DNA of 64,000 nt from CAVZGO01 sp963774935 (GTDB lineage Bacteria > Chloroflexota > Anaerolineae > Anaerolineales > UBA4823), in assembly GCA_963774935.1 (NCBI GenBank), contig CAVZGO010000003.1, positions 310,001 through 374,000 of the forward strand. The letters are read 5' to 3'. Below the pieces are notes generated by a model. It saw only the letters and a program-made list of their open reading frames with translations, did not search any database and was not told where the DNA came from. Of this stretch, positions 51,678 to 60,362 are shown piece after piece (the first letter of the stretch is position 1; each line of letters opens with the position of its first letter). The translations under genes were made by a program, and so were the position numbers.

Positions 51678-52007
51678 ATGGATGAGAATAAATTTACCCA
51701 ATTCGAAAATTTAGGAGAGCTAATCCCCAGCGTTCCACCTGAAAGTATTCTCAGTCGCACATTCTTCCAAGACTCTCAGATGAGAGCTATTTTATTCAGT
51801 TTTGCACAAGGTCAGGAGTTATCACAGCACACCGCATCTGTCCCAGCCATCCTGCATTTCTTAGAGGGTGAGGCAAATGTGACACTAGGCGAGCAACCGC
51901 TAGAAGCTCATCCTGGATCCTGGTTCCACATGACCGCCGAGTTACCGCACAGCATCTATGCGAAAACACCTGTAAAGATGCTATTACTGATGTTGTTCTG
52001 TAAATAA
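51678..52007 (+). CDS. Single-domain cupin protein
   Basis: 109 residues with a small cupin barrel. Motif 1 is GQELSQHTASVPAILHFLEGEANVTLG, with a histidine and glutamate arrangement close to metal-binding cupins, and motif 2 is PGSWFHMTAELPHSIYA with two histidines. AGGAG (51666-51670) precedes the ATG. Such proteins bind metals or sense small molecules; the function here is not known. The ligand-binding residues look intact, so it may be an enzyme or a sensor. Confidence 0.83.
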   Translation: MDENKFTQFENLGELIPSVPPESILSRTFFQDSQMRAILFSFAQGQELSQHTASVPAILHFLEGEANVTLGEQPLEAHPGSWFHMTAELPHSIYAKTPVKMLLLMLFCK

Positions 52008-52064
52008 ATTTAGAAATTTGATATCTGATTATCATCAAACGGCTGGTAAGTTAAACTACCAGGT

Positions 52065-52340
52065 TTATCTCTGCCGCTGCCTGACGATTCTATATGATTG
52101 ACGCAAGTTAACTACCGCTCGAACAGCGGAGATGATGATCAATAAACTGCTCACGAAGCCCAACACAATATATAAATTACGTCCCGTGATACTCGCATCT
52201 GGTTTTTTTTGTGCGAGCGGGGATGAGACACGGTTCCTCATATGACTGATGAATTCTTGGCGAGGATGTACCGGTTGTAAAACAGAATTTAAGTAATTTT
52301 CCAGAAAAGTCAAATCATGATCAGCAAATGATTTATTCAT
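52065..52340 (-). CDS. Small single-pass membrane protein behind the ECF sigma factor
   Basis: 91 residues. The N-terminal 50 are polar, one membrane helix follows (NLYIVLGFVSSLLIIISAVRAVV, about 54-76), and the end is basic. It starts 9 bases after the sigma factor stop. The position is where an anti-sigma factor is expected, but the zinc anti-sigma motif (HxxxCxxC) is absent, so that role is a guess. I do not recognise a family. Confidence 0.68.
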   Translation of the reverse strand: MNKSFADHDLTFLENYLNSVLQPVHPRQEFISHMRNRVSSPLAQKKPDASITGRNLYIVLGFVSSLLIIISAVRAVVNLRQSYRIVRQRQR

Positions 52341-52349
52341 AAAAACACT

Positions 52350-52937
52350 CTAAGTTTGGTGACCATCAGCGTTTTCCAATAATAGTTCAGGTTGCAACTC
52401 GCTGCGCATGCTGAGTAAGGTGCGGTGATATAAACTTTTAACCGCTCCTTCTGTCCGGCCCATTATTTGTCCTATTTCAGCGTTTGATAGGTGGTCAACG
52501 AATTTTAATATCAGCAATTGTTGGCGCTCCGGTGGCAAAACCCTGATTACCTTAACAAGCCGCTCCCGATCTTCAAGTTTTAACAGTTCAATCTCAGGAT
52601 GGTCGCTTGTACCTGTAAATAATAATCCTTCCTCCAGAGGTATCTCCTTCCTTCGGCTGTTATCACGGTGCCAATTCGCCACCAAGTTATGAGCGATTCG
52701 ATACAACCAGGCTGAGAAAGGTAAACCTTGGTCGCGGTAGCGGCTAATATGGTGCATCGCCCGGTAAAAAACCTTTTCAGTCAAATCCTCAGCGTCATAC
52801 GTGCTGCCGGTTCGATAATATATGTAATTAAATATTTTCTCAACATATCGCTCGTAGAGCTGACCAAATGCTTCCTGGTCACCCTGCGCAGCTTTCAACA
52901 AAATAACATCATCACCACTCTGCACCGCTAACCTCAC
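52350..52937 (-). CDS. ECF-type RNA polymerase sigma factor
   Basis: About 190 residues. Region 2 is present (QEAFGQLYERYVEKIFNYIYYRTGSTYDAEDLTEKVFYRA), including the core-binding DAEDLT. Region 4 is RVLPPERQQLLILKFVDHLSNAEIGQIMGRTEGAVKSLYHR, the -35-binding helix-turn-helix. GTG codons at 52937 and 52925 are both possible; the second has GAGG 6 bases ahead and is more likely. The next gene encodes a small membrane protein. The signal and regulon cannot be read. Confidence 0.92.
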   Translation of the reverse strand: MRLAVQSGDDVILLKAAQGDQEAFGQLYERYVEKIFNYIYYRTGSTYDAEDLTEKVFYRAMHHISRYRDQGLPFSAWLYRIAHNLVANWHRDNSRRKEIPLEEGLLFTGTSDHPEIELLKLEDRERLVKVIRVLPPERQQLLILKFVDHLSNAEIGQIMGRTEGAVKSLYHRTLLSMRSELQPELLLENADGHQT

Positions 52938-52989
52938 CTGAATGAGGCTCCCTGGTGTGAGTTGTTCTCACATTTAGAAACCCCACGAC

Positions 52990-53019
52990 CTGAAATAAGT
53001 TTCTGTATTATAGTATAAT
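52990..53019 (+). promoter_or_regulatory. Promoter of the tmRNA gene
   Basis: CTGAAA (52990-52995), 18 bases, TATAAT (53014-53019); tmRNA begins about 9 bases on. The -10 is the perfect consensus. Confidence 0.65.
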
Positions 53020-53028
53020 AAATTTCAC

Positions 53029-53423
53029 GGGGATGATCGGTTTCGACGGGAGAGGCTAGCCCCGGATTGCGAGCCGAGAGGCGCCGAACTCGGAAAATCA
53101 GCGCAAAAAACAAGTGCCAACCGCACTAACTACGCTGCTCTCCCCCTGGCTGCATAAGCTAGCTTGAGACAGCTGGTCCTCGACAGAAGGACCACGTCCG
53201 CTTACCCCGCTCACTGGCCGGTGGTAAATCGGGCGTAAAAAAGCCAGTGTGCCGCCTTACGATACCGTTATACAGGCGAAAGAGGGACTCTCGGGTTCCA
53301 GCGGTTAGCCAGATTTCTGCTTTTGTTAGTTTCGTGTTACCTGGCGAATTTATAAACTAACTACGCTCGTAGATATTCGAGGGACGAATCTTTCGGACTC
53401 GGGTTCAATTCCCGACATCTCCA
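53029..53423 (+). ncRNA. ssrA: Transfer-messenger RNA
   Basis: A one-piece tmRNA of about 395 bases. The 5' end GGGGATG pairs with the 3' CATCTCC (one G-U), and the start GGGGATGATCGGTTTCGACGG and end GGGTTCAATTCCC T-arm are diagnostic. The tag reading frame runs from GCC at 53116 to TAA at 53155-53157 and encodes ANRTNYAALPLAA, with the usual Ala-Ala end. The 3' CCA is not encoded (the sequence reads A then CTG). Its partner SmpB is at 38882. A strong terminator follows. Confidence 0.96.
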
Positions 53424-53452
53424 CTGAAAGATTTACTCAAATAGATATTAAG

Positions 53453-53494
53453 AACAGAACTGGTGGTGTTTTCACACCACCAGTTCTGTTTTCC
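53453..53494. terminator. Strong hairpin terminator after tmRNA
   Basis: A perfect 16-bp stem (53453-53468 with 53475-53490) around a 6-base loop, followed by TTTT. It ends the tmRNA and stands between it and the convergent fusion gene. Confidence 0.88.
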
Positions 53495-53511
53495 ACAAGG
53501 CTCAAGTCCCG

Positions 53512-55920
53512 TTAACTCCTAATCACCACCAATCCTTTCAGATACTCACCTTCTGGAAAATTAACTCCGATTGGATGATCGGGTGCCTGGTTAAGATGGC
53601 GAACGATCCGCGCCTGGACACCCGCATCCAATGCGGCGCCACTGACGATTTTCTGGAATAGCTCAGGACTGATTCCACCAGAACATGAGCAAGTGACTAA
53701 TATTCCACCTGGATCAAGCAGCTTAAAAGCTAACAGGTTGATATCTTTATATCCCCTTGCGGCACGTTCAGCTTGAGATTTTGTTGGAGCAAATTTCGGG
53801 GGGTCCAGAATAATTAAATCGAATCTGGCAGCCTGGTCGCGTAATTTTCTCAATACTTGAAAAACATCGCCTTGTTGAAATTCTATCTTATCAACAGGTA
53901 AATCGTTTAGTGTCAGGTTTTTGCGAGCTAGGTCAAGAGCCTCAGCAGAAGCATCTACTGCAATTATTGAACAAGCACCACCTTTCAAAGCGTTTAAACT
54001 GAATCCCCCAGTGTAGCAAAAACAATCTAGCACCCTCCGGTCCATTGAAAGGTTGCGAACAACCGTCCTGTTATCCCTTTGATCCAGGTAAAAACCAGTT
54101 TTATGCCCGGTTTTAATACTTACCTCATAACTTAGCTCGTTTTCCGAGATTAAAACCGGCTCCATGGGCAGCTCCCCTCTCAGCAAGCCTATCCGGGTTG
54201 GTAAACCTTCCAACATCCGGATATCAGCATCAGACCGTTCGAAGACACAGCTCACCATCGTTGTTTCTTCAAGCAAATCGACAAGGACACTTCGCCACTT
54301 TTCCACTCCGCAGGACAGGAACTGGACAACCAATATTTTTCCGTATTGGTCTACTACCAAGCCGGGGATACCGTCAAACTCGCCATGCACAAGGCGGCAC
54401 GAATTGTTACTTTGCATGTCGATAAACTTCTGCCGCATGCTAATCGACTCGATTAATCGTGATCTAAAAAACATCTTATTTATCGATTGATCCTCACAAA
54501 ATGACCAAACCCGCACCCGGATTTGTGAGTGCGGGCTGAAAGCTCCCCACGCTAAAAATCCGCCTGAAGCATCAACCACAGAAACGGTATCTCCTTCTCC
54601 AGGTGAGTCGTCTACTTTTGAAATCGCTCCTGCGAACACCCATGGGTGCCGTCGCAGGAGCGATTTCTCTTTGTCTGGTTTCAATTGCACGCGAGGCGAG
54701 TAGCTGTTCAAATGACTCCTAAGATTCTTCCCAGCTTCAGCGATTATTTCTATCGCATGAGCAATCTCATTTTCCTCATGTGCAGCAGTCACCGTGGCGC
54801 GCAGACGTGCCAATCCAGGAGCAACTGCAGGTGAAACCACAGGTAGGACAAATACATCTTTACGCTGAACATCGCGAGTCATCATAAAGGCCAGTTCATC
54901 ACCGCCACAGATTATCGGTACGATCGCAGTCTCAGTAAATAAGGTGTCAAAACCGTGCGATTTGATGCCTGTAATAAATTGTTGGCTGTTTTTCCGTAAT
55001 TTCTCTACCCGCCAGGGTTCATCTAAAATGACATCGAAAGCTGTCTTGGCAGCTGCGGCTGCAGCAGGTGGTAGTGCTGCAGAGAAGATATATGCCCGGC
55101 TCCCATGCCGTAAGAAATTGATCAAATCCTTTTTTCCTGCCACGTAACCACCAATGGCAGGGATCGTTTTACTCAAGGTGCCCATTTTTATATCTATTGA
55201 ACCTTGAATGCCGAAATGTTCCTCAATCCCACGACCTGTATTACCCAACACACCAACTGAATGGGCTTCATCAATCATCAACCAAGCATTATATTTATGA
55301 CATAACTCGACCACTTTGGGGAGATCGAGAATATCACCGTCCATACTGAACACGGAATCAGCAACTACAAGCTTGGTAGAGCCCTCAGGTATCTGTTGGA
55401 GACGTATTTCCAAAGCTTCCATATCATTATGGCGGAATCTCAGGAATTTTGCACCTGACATCATACAGCCATCAACAATACTGGCATGGTTCAATTTATC
55501 AGAAATTACGTAATCGTTGCGACCAAGTAATGTAGAGATGACCGTCAGATTGGTAGCATATCCCGAAGAAAATGTGACTGCCGCTTCTGCTCCGCGGAAA
55601 TTTGCGATCGTTTCTTCAAGCTCCTGATGCACACCTAAGGTCCCCGCCAGGCTGCGCACCCCATGCGTTCCTGTGCCATACCGATCAATGGCCTGTTTGG
55701 CTGCTTCGTTAATCCGCGGATGCCCGATCAATCCTAAATAACTGTAGGATGCATACATTCCCATCACGCGGCCTTTTACCAAAACCTTCGCTCCTGGTAG
55801 CATTTCGGTTATCGGCTGGTTGTAATAATATAAATCCGCGTCTTGAGCCACCTTCAAACGCTCAAGGATTGCCTGCATTCGTTGGATAACACCGTCATCA
55901 GGTCCAAAACGATCCATCAT
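53512..55920 (-). CDS. Fusion: KBL/AONS-type aminoacyl-CoA transferase with RlmI-type rRNA methyltransferase
   Basis: 802 residues in one uninterrupted frame. Residues 1-400 are an alpha-oxoamine synthase (2-amino-3-ketobutyrate CoA ligase or AONS-like): FSSGYATNLTVIS, DSVFSMDGD, IDEAHSVGVLG (217-224), and the PLP lysine in GTLSKTIPAIGGY (K251). After a linker of about 15 residues the second protein begins. LKPDKEKSLLRRHPWVFAGA near 413-432 is the RlmI N-terminus with its PUA domain, then GHKTGFYLDQRDNR near 605-618, the SAM motif CYTGGFSLNALKGG, and the catalytic-region LDPPKFAPTKSQ and CSCSGG. RlmI makes m5C in 23S rRNA. Normally these are separate genes. Confidence 0.88.
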   Translation of the reverse strand: MMDRFGPDDGVIQRMQAILERLKVAQDADLYYYNQPITEMLPGAKVLVKGRVMGMYASYSYLGLIGHPRINEAAKQAIDRYGTGTHGVRSLAGTLGVHQELEETIANFRGAEAAVTFSSGYATNLTVISTLLGRNDYVISDKLNHASIVDGCMMSGAKFLRFRHNDMEALEIRLQQIPEGSTKLVVADSVFSMDGDILDLPKVVELCHKYNAWLMIDEAHSVGVLGNTGRGIEEHFGIQGSIDIKMGTLSKTIPAIGGYVAGKKDLINFLRHGSRAYIFSAALPPAAAAAAKTAFDVILDEPWRVEKLRKNSQQFITGIKSHGFDTLFTETAIVPIICGGDELAFMMTRDVQRKDVFVLPVVSPAVAPGLARLRATVTAAHEENEIAHAIEIIAEAGKNLRSHLNSYSPRVQLKPDKEKSLLRRHPWVFAGAISKVDDSPGEGDTVSVVDASGGFLAWGAFSPHSQIRVRVWSFCEDQSINKMFFRSRLIESISMRQKFIDMQSNNSCRLVHGEFDGIPGLVVDQYGKILVVQFLSCGVEKWRSVLVDLLEETTMVSCVFERSDADIRMLEGLPTRIGLLRGELPMEPVLISENELSYEVSIKTGHKTGFYLDQRDNRTVVRNLSMDRRVLDCFCYTGGFSLNALKGGACSIIAVDASAEALDLARKNLTLNDLPVDKIEFQQGDVFQVLRKLRDQAARFDLIILDPPKFAPTKSQAERAARGYKDINLLAFKLLDPGGILVTCSCSGGISPELFQKIVSGAALDAGVQARIVRHLNQAPDHPIGVNFPEGEYLKGLVVIRS

Positions 55921-56028
55921 AATTTCTCCTCAACGTACAGAATAAAAACAAGTTTAGTCCAGGGCAGCAGGATTGTCAACCAATGATCAAAGGTTACAAT
56001 CAGAACTGGGGATAATTGATTATTAAAT

Positions 56029-58065
56029 TTACTTCACCAATTTCATCAGACTTGCCTCATCAAGAATGGATATCCCTAATGATTGCGCTTTTTGTAATTT
56101 TGAACCAGGATTTTCTCCAAGCACCAGGTAACTCGTTTTTTTGCTGACCGAGTCCACAACTTTTCCGCCATTATTTTCGATCCATTCCTTGGCTTGCTCG
56201 CGTGATAGGTCCGGCAAGGTACCTGTGATTACAAATGTCATTTCCTCTAATGGCAGCCGCCGGCCAGGTTCAATGAGAGGCTTCTGCCACTGCGGCCAGA
56301 CGCCGGCATTTCGCAGCTTTTCTAATATCTGTTGGTTACCAGGTCTGTGAAACCAATCGACAATGGCTTGAGCGATATTAGGACCGATGCCTTCAATCGC
56401 CTGGAGGTCATCCAGGCTTGCTTGCCCTAAACTGCTCAGGTTTGAAAAATGACTCGCCAAATCTGCAGCGGTCACCTCGCCGACTCCTCGAATACCTAAG
56501 GCGATGATCAATCGAACCAGGGACTGGCTGCGAGAATTGTTTATCGACTGGATTATATTTCCGGCTTTTTTCTGAGCGAAACCCTCCAGACTTAATAAAT
56601 CCTGCGGTGTTAATGTAAATAAATCTGCTACATCGTGGACTAATCCAGCATTGATTAATTGTTCAACGATATTTATTCCTAACCCGACAATATCCATCGC
56701 CCCACGAGAGACAAAGTGCTCCACATTGCGGACCAGTTGCTCTGGACAGCTGGCATTGACACAATACCATGCTACTTCACCCGGGATATTTTCAACAGGC
56801 TCGTCACAAACCGGACACGATTGCGGCGGAACGTAAATCCTTTCAATGCCACTTCGCAAGGACTCAACCGGACCTATTACATAAGGAATCACTTCACCGG
56901 CTCGTTTGACCTTAACAAGATCACCTATCCGGATATCTTTCTCTGCAATGTACTCAAAATTGTGCAATGTTGCTTGCCTAACAATGACTCCACCAATCTC
57001 GACAGGTTCGAGAACCGCGTTTGGAGTTAGCACCCCTGTCCTGCCGACGTTAACCGAGATATCCAGCAGACGCGTCGTCACCACTTCGGCAGGAAACTTT
57101 ACAGCAATTGCGCCGCGTGGATCCTTTCCAACGTACCCCAGGTCTCCAGCCAGAGTCAAGTCGTCCAGCTTGATCACTATGCCATCTACCTCAAAAGGCA
57201 ACTCTTTCCGTCGATCTGCCCAAGATTCAGCCCAGGCTATGGCTTGATCCAGATGCTCAAAGCTTGATATAAAACGTGCGGTTGGAAAACCCATGGAGCG
57301 AAGATAAGCCAGGGTTCCTGATTGGGTGTCAGGTACCGTCTCACTACTGGTCACAATTGCATAGGTCAGGAGATTTAACGGGCGCGAGGCAGTTAATTTC
57401 GAATCAAGCTGCCGAATTGATCCTGCCGCCGTATTTCGAGGATTTTGGTAGGTTTTCTCACCAGCATTTTCCAGGCGTTGATTAAGTTGCTCAAAATCCG
57501 CTATGTTCATATAAATTTCCCCACGCACTACCAAATATTCAGGAGGCGTTGGGCCATCCTTATCAACAGGAATCCGTAAAGGCAAGCTGCGCACGGTTCT
57601 GACATTGGAGGTAACATCCTCCCCTACCTCGCCATCACCGCGTGTCGCTGCTTGGGTAAACTGGCCATCCCGGTAATGCAAAACCACAGATAGACCATCT
57701 ATCTTTGGCTCAACAACGAATGATGACTCCGCTACACGCCGATCTAATTTACTAATTCGTTCATACCATGATCGTACATCGGCGGCATTAAATGCATTTG
57801 CCAGGCTCAATATCGGTGAGGGGTGGTTTACCTTAAGAAATCGTGATGAAGGTGGGCTACCGGCTCTTTGTGTTGGAGAGTCAGGAGTCACCCACTCCGG
57901 ATGAGTATCTTCTATGTTGCGGAGTTCTACCAATAATCGATCATACTCCTGATCCGTAATAAAAGGATCATCCATCACATGATATCTGTAATTATGGAAA
58001 TTAATTAGCTGGCGGAGCTCACTTAATCTGGAGAGAAGTCGTGCATCCTTTTCTGGTAAATCCAT
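56029..58065 (-). CDS. ligA: NAD-dependent DNA ligase
   Basis: 678 residues, full length. Adenylation lysine in VVEPKIDGLSVVL near residue 120, with the N-terminal Ia domain (YRYHVMDDPFITDQEYDRL) for NAD. The OB fold follows, then a zinc finger (CPVCDEPV...WYCVNASCPEQ), helix-hairpin-helix repeats (LIIALGIRGVGEVTAADLA, LQAIEGIGPNIAQAI) and a C-terminal BRCT domain (FVITGTLPDLSREQAKEWIE). All motifs are intact, so it should be the replicative ligase. Confidence 0.97.
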   Translation of the reverse strand: MDLPEKDARLLSRLSELRQLINFHNYRYHVMDDPFITDQEYDRLLVELRNIEDTHPEWVTPDSPTQRAGSPPSSRFLKVNHPSPILSLANAFNAADVRSWYERISKLDRRVAESSFVVEPKIDGLSVVLHYRDGQFTQAATRGDGEVGEDVTSNVRTVRSLPLRIPVDKDGPTPPEYLVVRGEIYMNIADFEQLNQRLENAGEKTYQNPRNTAAGSIRQLDSKLTASRPLNLLTYAIVTSSETVPDTQSGTLAYLRSMGFPTARFISSFEHLDQAIAWAESWADRRKELPFEVDGIVIKLDDLTLAGDLGYVGKDPRGAIAVKFPAEVVTTRLLDISVNVGRTGVLTPNAVLEPVEIGGVIVRQATLHNFEYIAEKDIRIGDLVKVKRAGEVIPYVIGPVESLRSGIERIYVPPQSCPVCDEPVENIPGEVAWYCVNASCPEQLVRNVEHFVSRGAMDIVGLGINIVEQLINAGLVHDVADLFTLTPQDLLSLEGFAQKKAGNIIQSINNSRSQSLVRLIIALGIRGVGEVTAADLASHFSNLSSLGQASLDDLQAIEGIGPNIAQAIVDWFHRPGNQQILEKLRNAGVWPQWQKPLIEPGRRLPLEEMTFVITGTLPDLSREQAKEWIENNGGKVVDSVSKKTSYLVLGENPGSKLQKAQSLGISILDEASLMKLVK

Positions 58066-58111
58066 GATAGAACTCCACTTAATTTTTATACGACACTAAG
58101 ATTAGCTAATA

Positions 58112-59119
58112 TTATTCAGAATCAGATTTTGTAACACTTTCATCAAAGAGTGGTTGCTCAAGGAGAATAATCGAGATCATCACAACCATTATCCATATTG
58201 TTACTGCGATAAGCAAGTGGACGATCTGCATCCACACAGGCGCCAGGAGCCAAATGTTTATTAATCCTGCGATCCACTGGATGAGTACAAATCCGATAAG
58301 AGATAACGATAACATGCGAAGGAACCGACTTCGATTCCGAATAACCGGATCCTCAGAGAGACGATATCTGGGCTCTCCATGGATCAAGGCTAAAAATCCT
58401 GCAACAAAGACCCAATAAAAACCAATGAGAAAGGCAACCACAGGATGCCAGACCCTGAGTCTAACCAGGTAATGTGCAGTATCGGAAAAATCCTGTGTAA
58501 TACCTTCAACCAGGGATTCCGCTGGGAAAAGAGTGTCACCCAGGGCTGTAATCGCGCCCGTCATCCCTATGAGTAAGACACCTAGCATGCCAAGGATTAC
58601 TACCGTGCTGATAGTTGGATTTTTTTTGAATGACAAACCCTGCCCACCATATACCCACCAGGCTGTGAGGACCATTGATCCTAACAGCATAAAGGTGTTC
58701 AGCAAGTGGATCGGAATGGAGATTATCCTGCCCAGTGAAGCATCATGAGCCACCCATCTAAATAATACTAAACCAGCACCGACCAATGCTTCGGAGATCA
58801 TGAAAAACATGACAGCAACAGCACCTTTTCGGACTCGGTGACCATTAGGAAATTCCCTGAAAGCCATAATGAAAAATCCTACGACCAACAAAAATGCCGC
58901 ACCACTGGTTAAGCGGTGTGTGAACTCAATGACGGTCTCGATCCGAGGTGCAAGAGGGATGACAGCACCATTGCAAAGCGGCCAATGGCTGCCGCATCCT
59001 GCCCCAGAACCGGTCGCCCGAACGAACGCTCCCCATAGAATGACGATAACATTCACAATAATGACAATTATGATGTAACGAAGAAATCGATTATGCGAAT
59101 TGTGCATATTCATACTCAC
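58112..59119 (-). CDS. ctaA: Heme A synthase (COX15/CtaA family)
   Basis: 335 residues with eight predicted membrane helices. The first has LWGAFVRATGSGAGCGSHWPLCNGAVIP, with the conserved cysteine pair, followed by IEFTHRLTSGAAF with the heme-ligand histidine. Later come a second heme site in RVWHPVVAFLIG and a histidine in WMQIVHLLIAV. The enzyme oxidises heme O to heme A using water, which is needed for aa3-type oxidases. No oxidase genes are in the window. Starts at 59119 (GTG), 59113 and 59107 (ATG) are all possible. It suggests that this CODH/ACS organism also keeps an aerobic respiratory capacity. Confidence 0.88.
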   Translation of the reverse strand: MSMNMHNSHNRFLRYIIIVIIVNVIVILWGAFVRATGSGAGCGSHWPLCNGAVIPLAPRIETVIEFTHRLTSGAAFLLVVGFFIMAFREFPNGHRVRKGAVAVMFFMISEALVGAGLVLFRWVAHDASLGRIISIPIHLLNTFMLLGSMVLTAWWVYGGQGLSFKKNPTISTVVILGMLGVLLIGMTGAITALGDTLFPAESLVEGITQDFSDTAHYLVRLRVWHPVVAFLIGFYWVFVAGFLALIHGEPRYRLSEDPVIRNRSRFLRMLSLSLIGFVLIQWIAGLINIWLLAPVWMQIVHLLIAVTIWIMVVMISIILLEQPLFDESVTKSDSE

Positions 59120-59167
59120 TTATGTACCTTGGAATATTTGAAAGAAATTGCCACATTGTTTCAAAAA

Positions 59168-59980
59168 TTAAAACAAGGTGCCCTGAATGGGTTCATGCGG
59201 CATTTCGGCAGGTAAACCGGCAATTTGCAAGAATTTTATGGCAGTACCCGCAGCATAACCAGAATAGTCATTGTTAAAATGACCGTATATTTCCATATTA
59301 CTACCAGCCTGGCTTAAAATCATTTTATACCAGTTATTCATTTGAGCATTACGGTCAATGCGTTCCGAGTTATGCTGCTGAAAGCTGCCATGCTTTCCAA
59401 TCCAGCGGATATAGAATAACTCAGAGGTTGGTATTATCCTTTCCGGCAAACCAGGAAATACAGTCGAAGCCCAACAAATATTGTGTTGCCTCAATAAGTC
59501 TGCTAACTGTTCCCTACCATCTCTATACCATGACAGGTGGCGTATCTCTATTGCGTATCGGGCAGCAAATGGCAGTTCATCAAGAAATCTAGCCAACAGA
59601 TCATATTGAGCATCTGTAAAGGATGGAGGAAATTGCAACAAAATCACACCAAGTTTCTGTTCCAGCTCTTTTGCCGTGTCGACAAACTCGTGCATCAAAC
59701 CACGAGTATTCATTAACCCTGAGTCATGCGTGATCAGCCGAGGTGTTTTTAAGCAAAATTTAAAATCTTCCCTTACGGAATTCTTCCAGCGGATTATTGT
59801 TGGCCGCGATGGAGTTCCGTAGAAGGTCGAGTCAATTTCGACACCACGGAAAATCCGGCTATAATAGGATAAAAAGTCTTTGGGTTTCAATCCTTGGGGA
59901 TAAAAAACGCTTTCCCAATCGCTATAACTGAAACCCATCGTACCAATATACCAGACTGGCTTGCATCCGATCGTGTTCAT
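59168..59980 (-). CDS. DUF72 family protein
   Basis: 270 residues of the DUF72 (COG1801) TIM-barrel family. Typical stretches: YIGTMGFSYSDWESVFYP, GVEIDSTFYGTPSRPTIIRWK, FKFCLKTPRLITHD, VILLQFPPSF, YAIEIRHLSWY and YIRWIGKHG, with the ending GYAAGTAIKFLQI. The function of the family is not established. Its start is only 21 bases from the divergent glutaredoxin start, so the two promoters must lie inside or overlap the opposite gene. Confidence 0.92.
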   Translation of the reverse strand: MNTIGCKPVWYIGTMGFSYSDWESVFYPQGLKPKDFLSYYSRIFRGVEIDSTFYGTPSRPTIIRWKNSVREDFKFCLKTPRLITHDSGLMNTRGLMHEFVDTAKELEQKLGVILLQFPPSFTDAQYDLLARFLDELPFAARYAIEIRHLSWYRDGREQLADLLRQHNICWASTVFPGLPERIIPTSELFYIRWIGKHGSFQQHNSERIDRNAQMNNWYKMILSQAGSNMEIYGHFNNDYSGYAAGTAIKFLQIAGLPAEMPHEPIQGTLF

Positions 59981-60001
59981 GGTTTATTTGAAAGGCATTA
60001 T

Positions 60002-60289
60002 ATGCAAAATAACTTTATACATGTCTATGGTGTCACCTGGTGTGGAGATTGCCGACGCGCAAAGCGCTATTTTGATCTAAATAATATTCAATATCAGTGG
60101 ACAAATATCGACCATGACAGATCAGGTGAGCAATTTGTCATCCGTGTAAACAAAGGATTTAGAAGCGTCCCGACAATCGTGTTTCCTGATGGGTCGATAC
60201 TCGTCGAACCATCAAATGACCAGTTATCTGTGAAAATACAAGCCATCAGAGACATCATGACCTTGCCCGAAGATGGATCACTTCAATGA
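60002..60289 (+). CDS. Glutaredoxin-like protein (mycoredoxin type)
   Basis: 95 residues from the ATG at 60002 (AAAGG 5 bases upstream). A thioredoxin-fold oxidoreductase with the redox motif CGDC in GVTWCGDCRRAKRYF, a cis-proline strand RSVPTIVFPDG and an end typical of mycoredoxins and NrdH-like proteins. It probably reduces mixed disulfides of low-molecular-weight thiols or a specific partner. It is divergent from the DUF72 gene and 73 bases upstream of the PhoB-type regulator. Confidence 0.88.
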   Translation: MQNNFIHVYGVTWCGDCRRAKRYFDLNNIQYQWTNIDHDRSGEQFVIRVNKGFRSVPTIVFPDGSILVEPSNDQLSVKIQAIRDIMTLPEDGSLQ

Positions 60290-60362
60290 CCCGAAGTCTG
60301 TGTATAAAGATAAACCATTTTACTCCATCAAACGATTTACGAATGTTTCCATTGGATAATCA

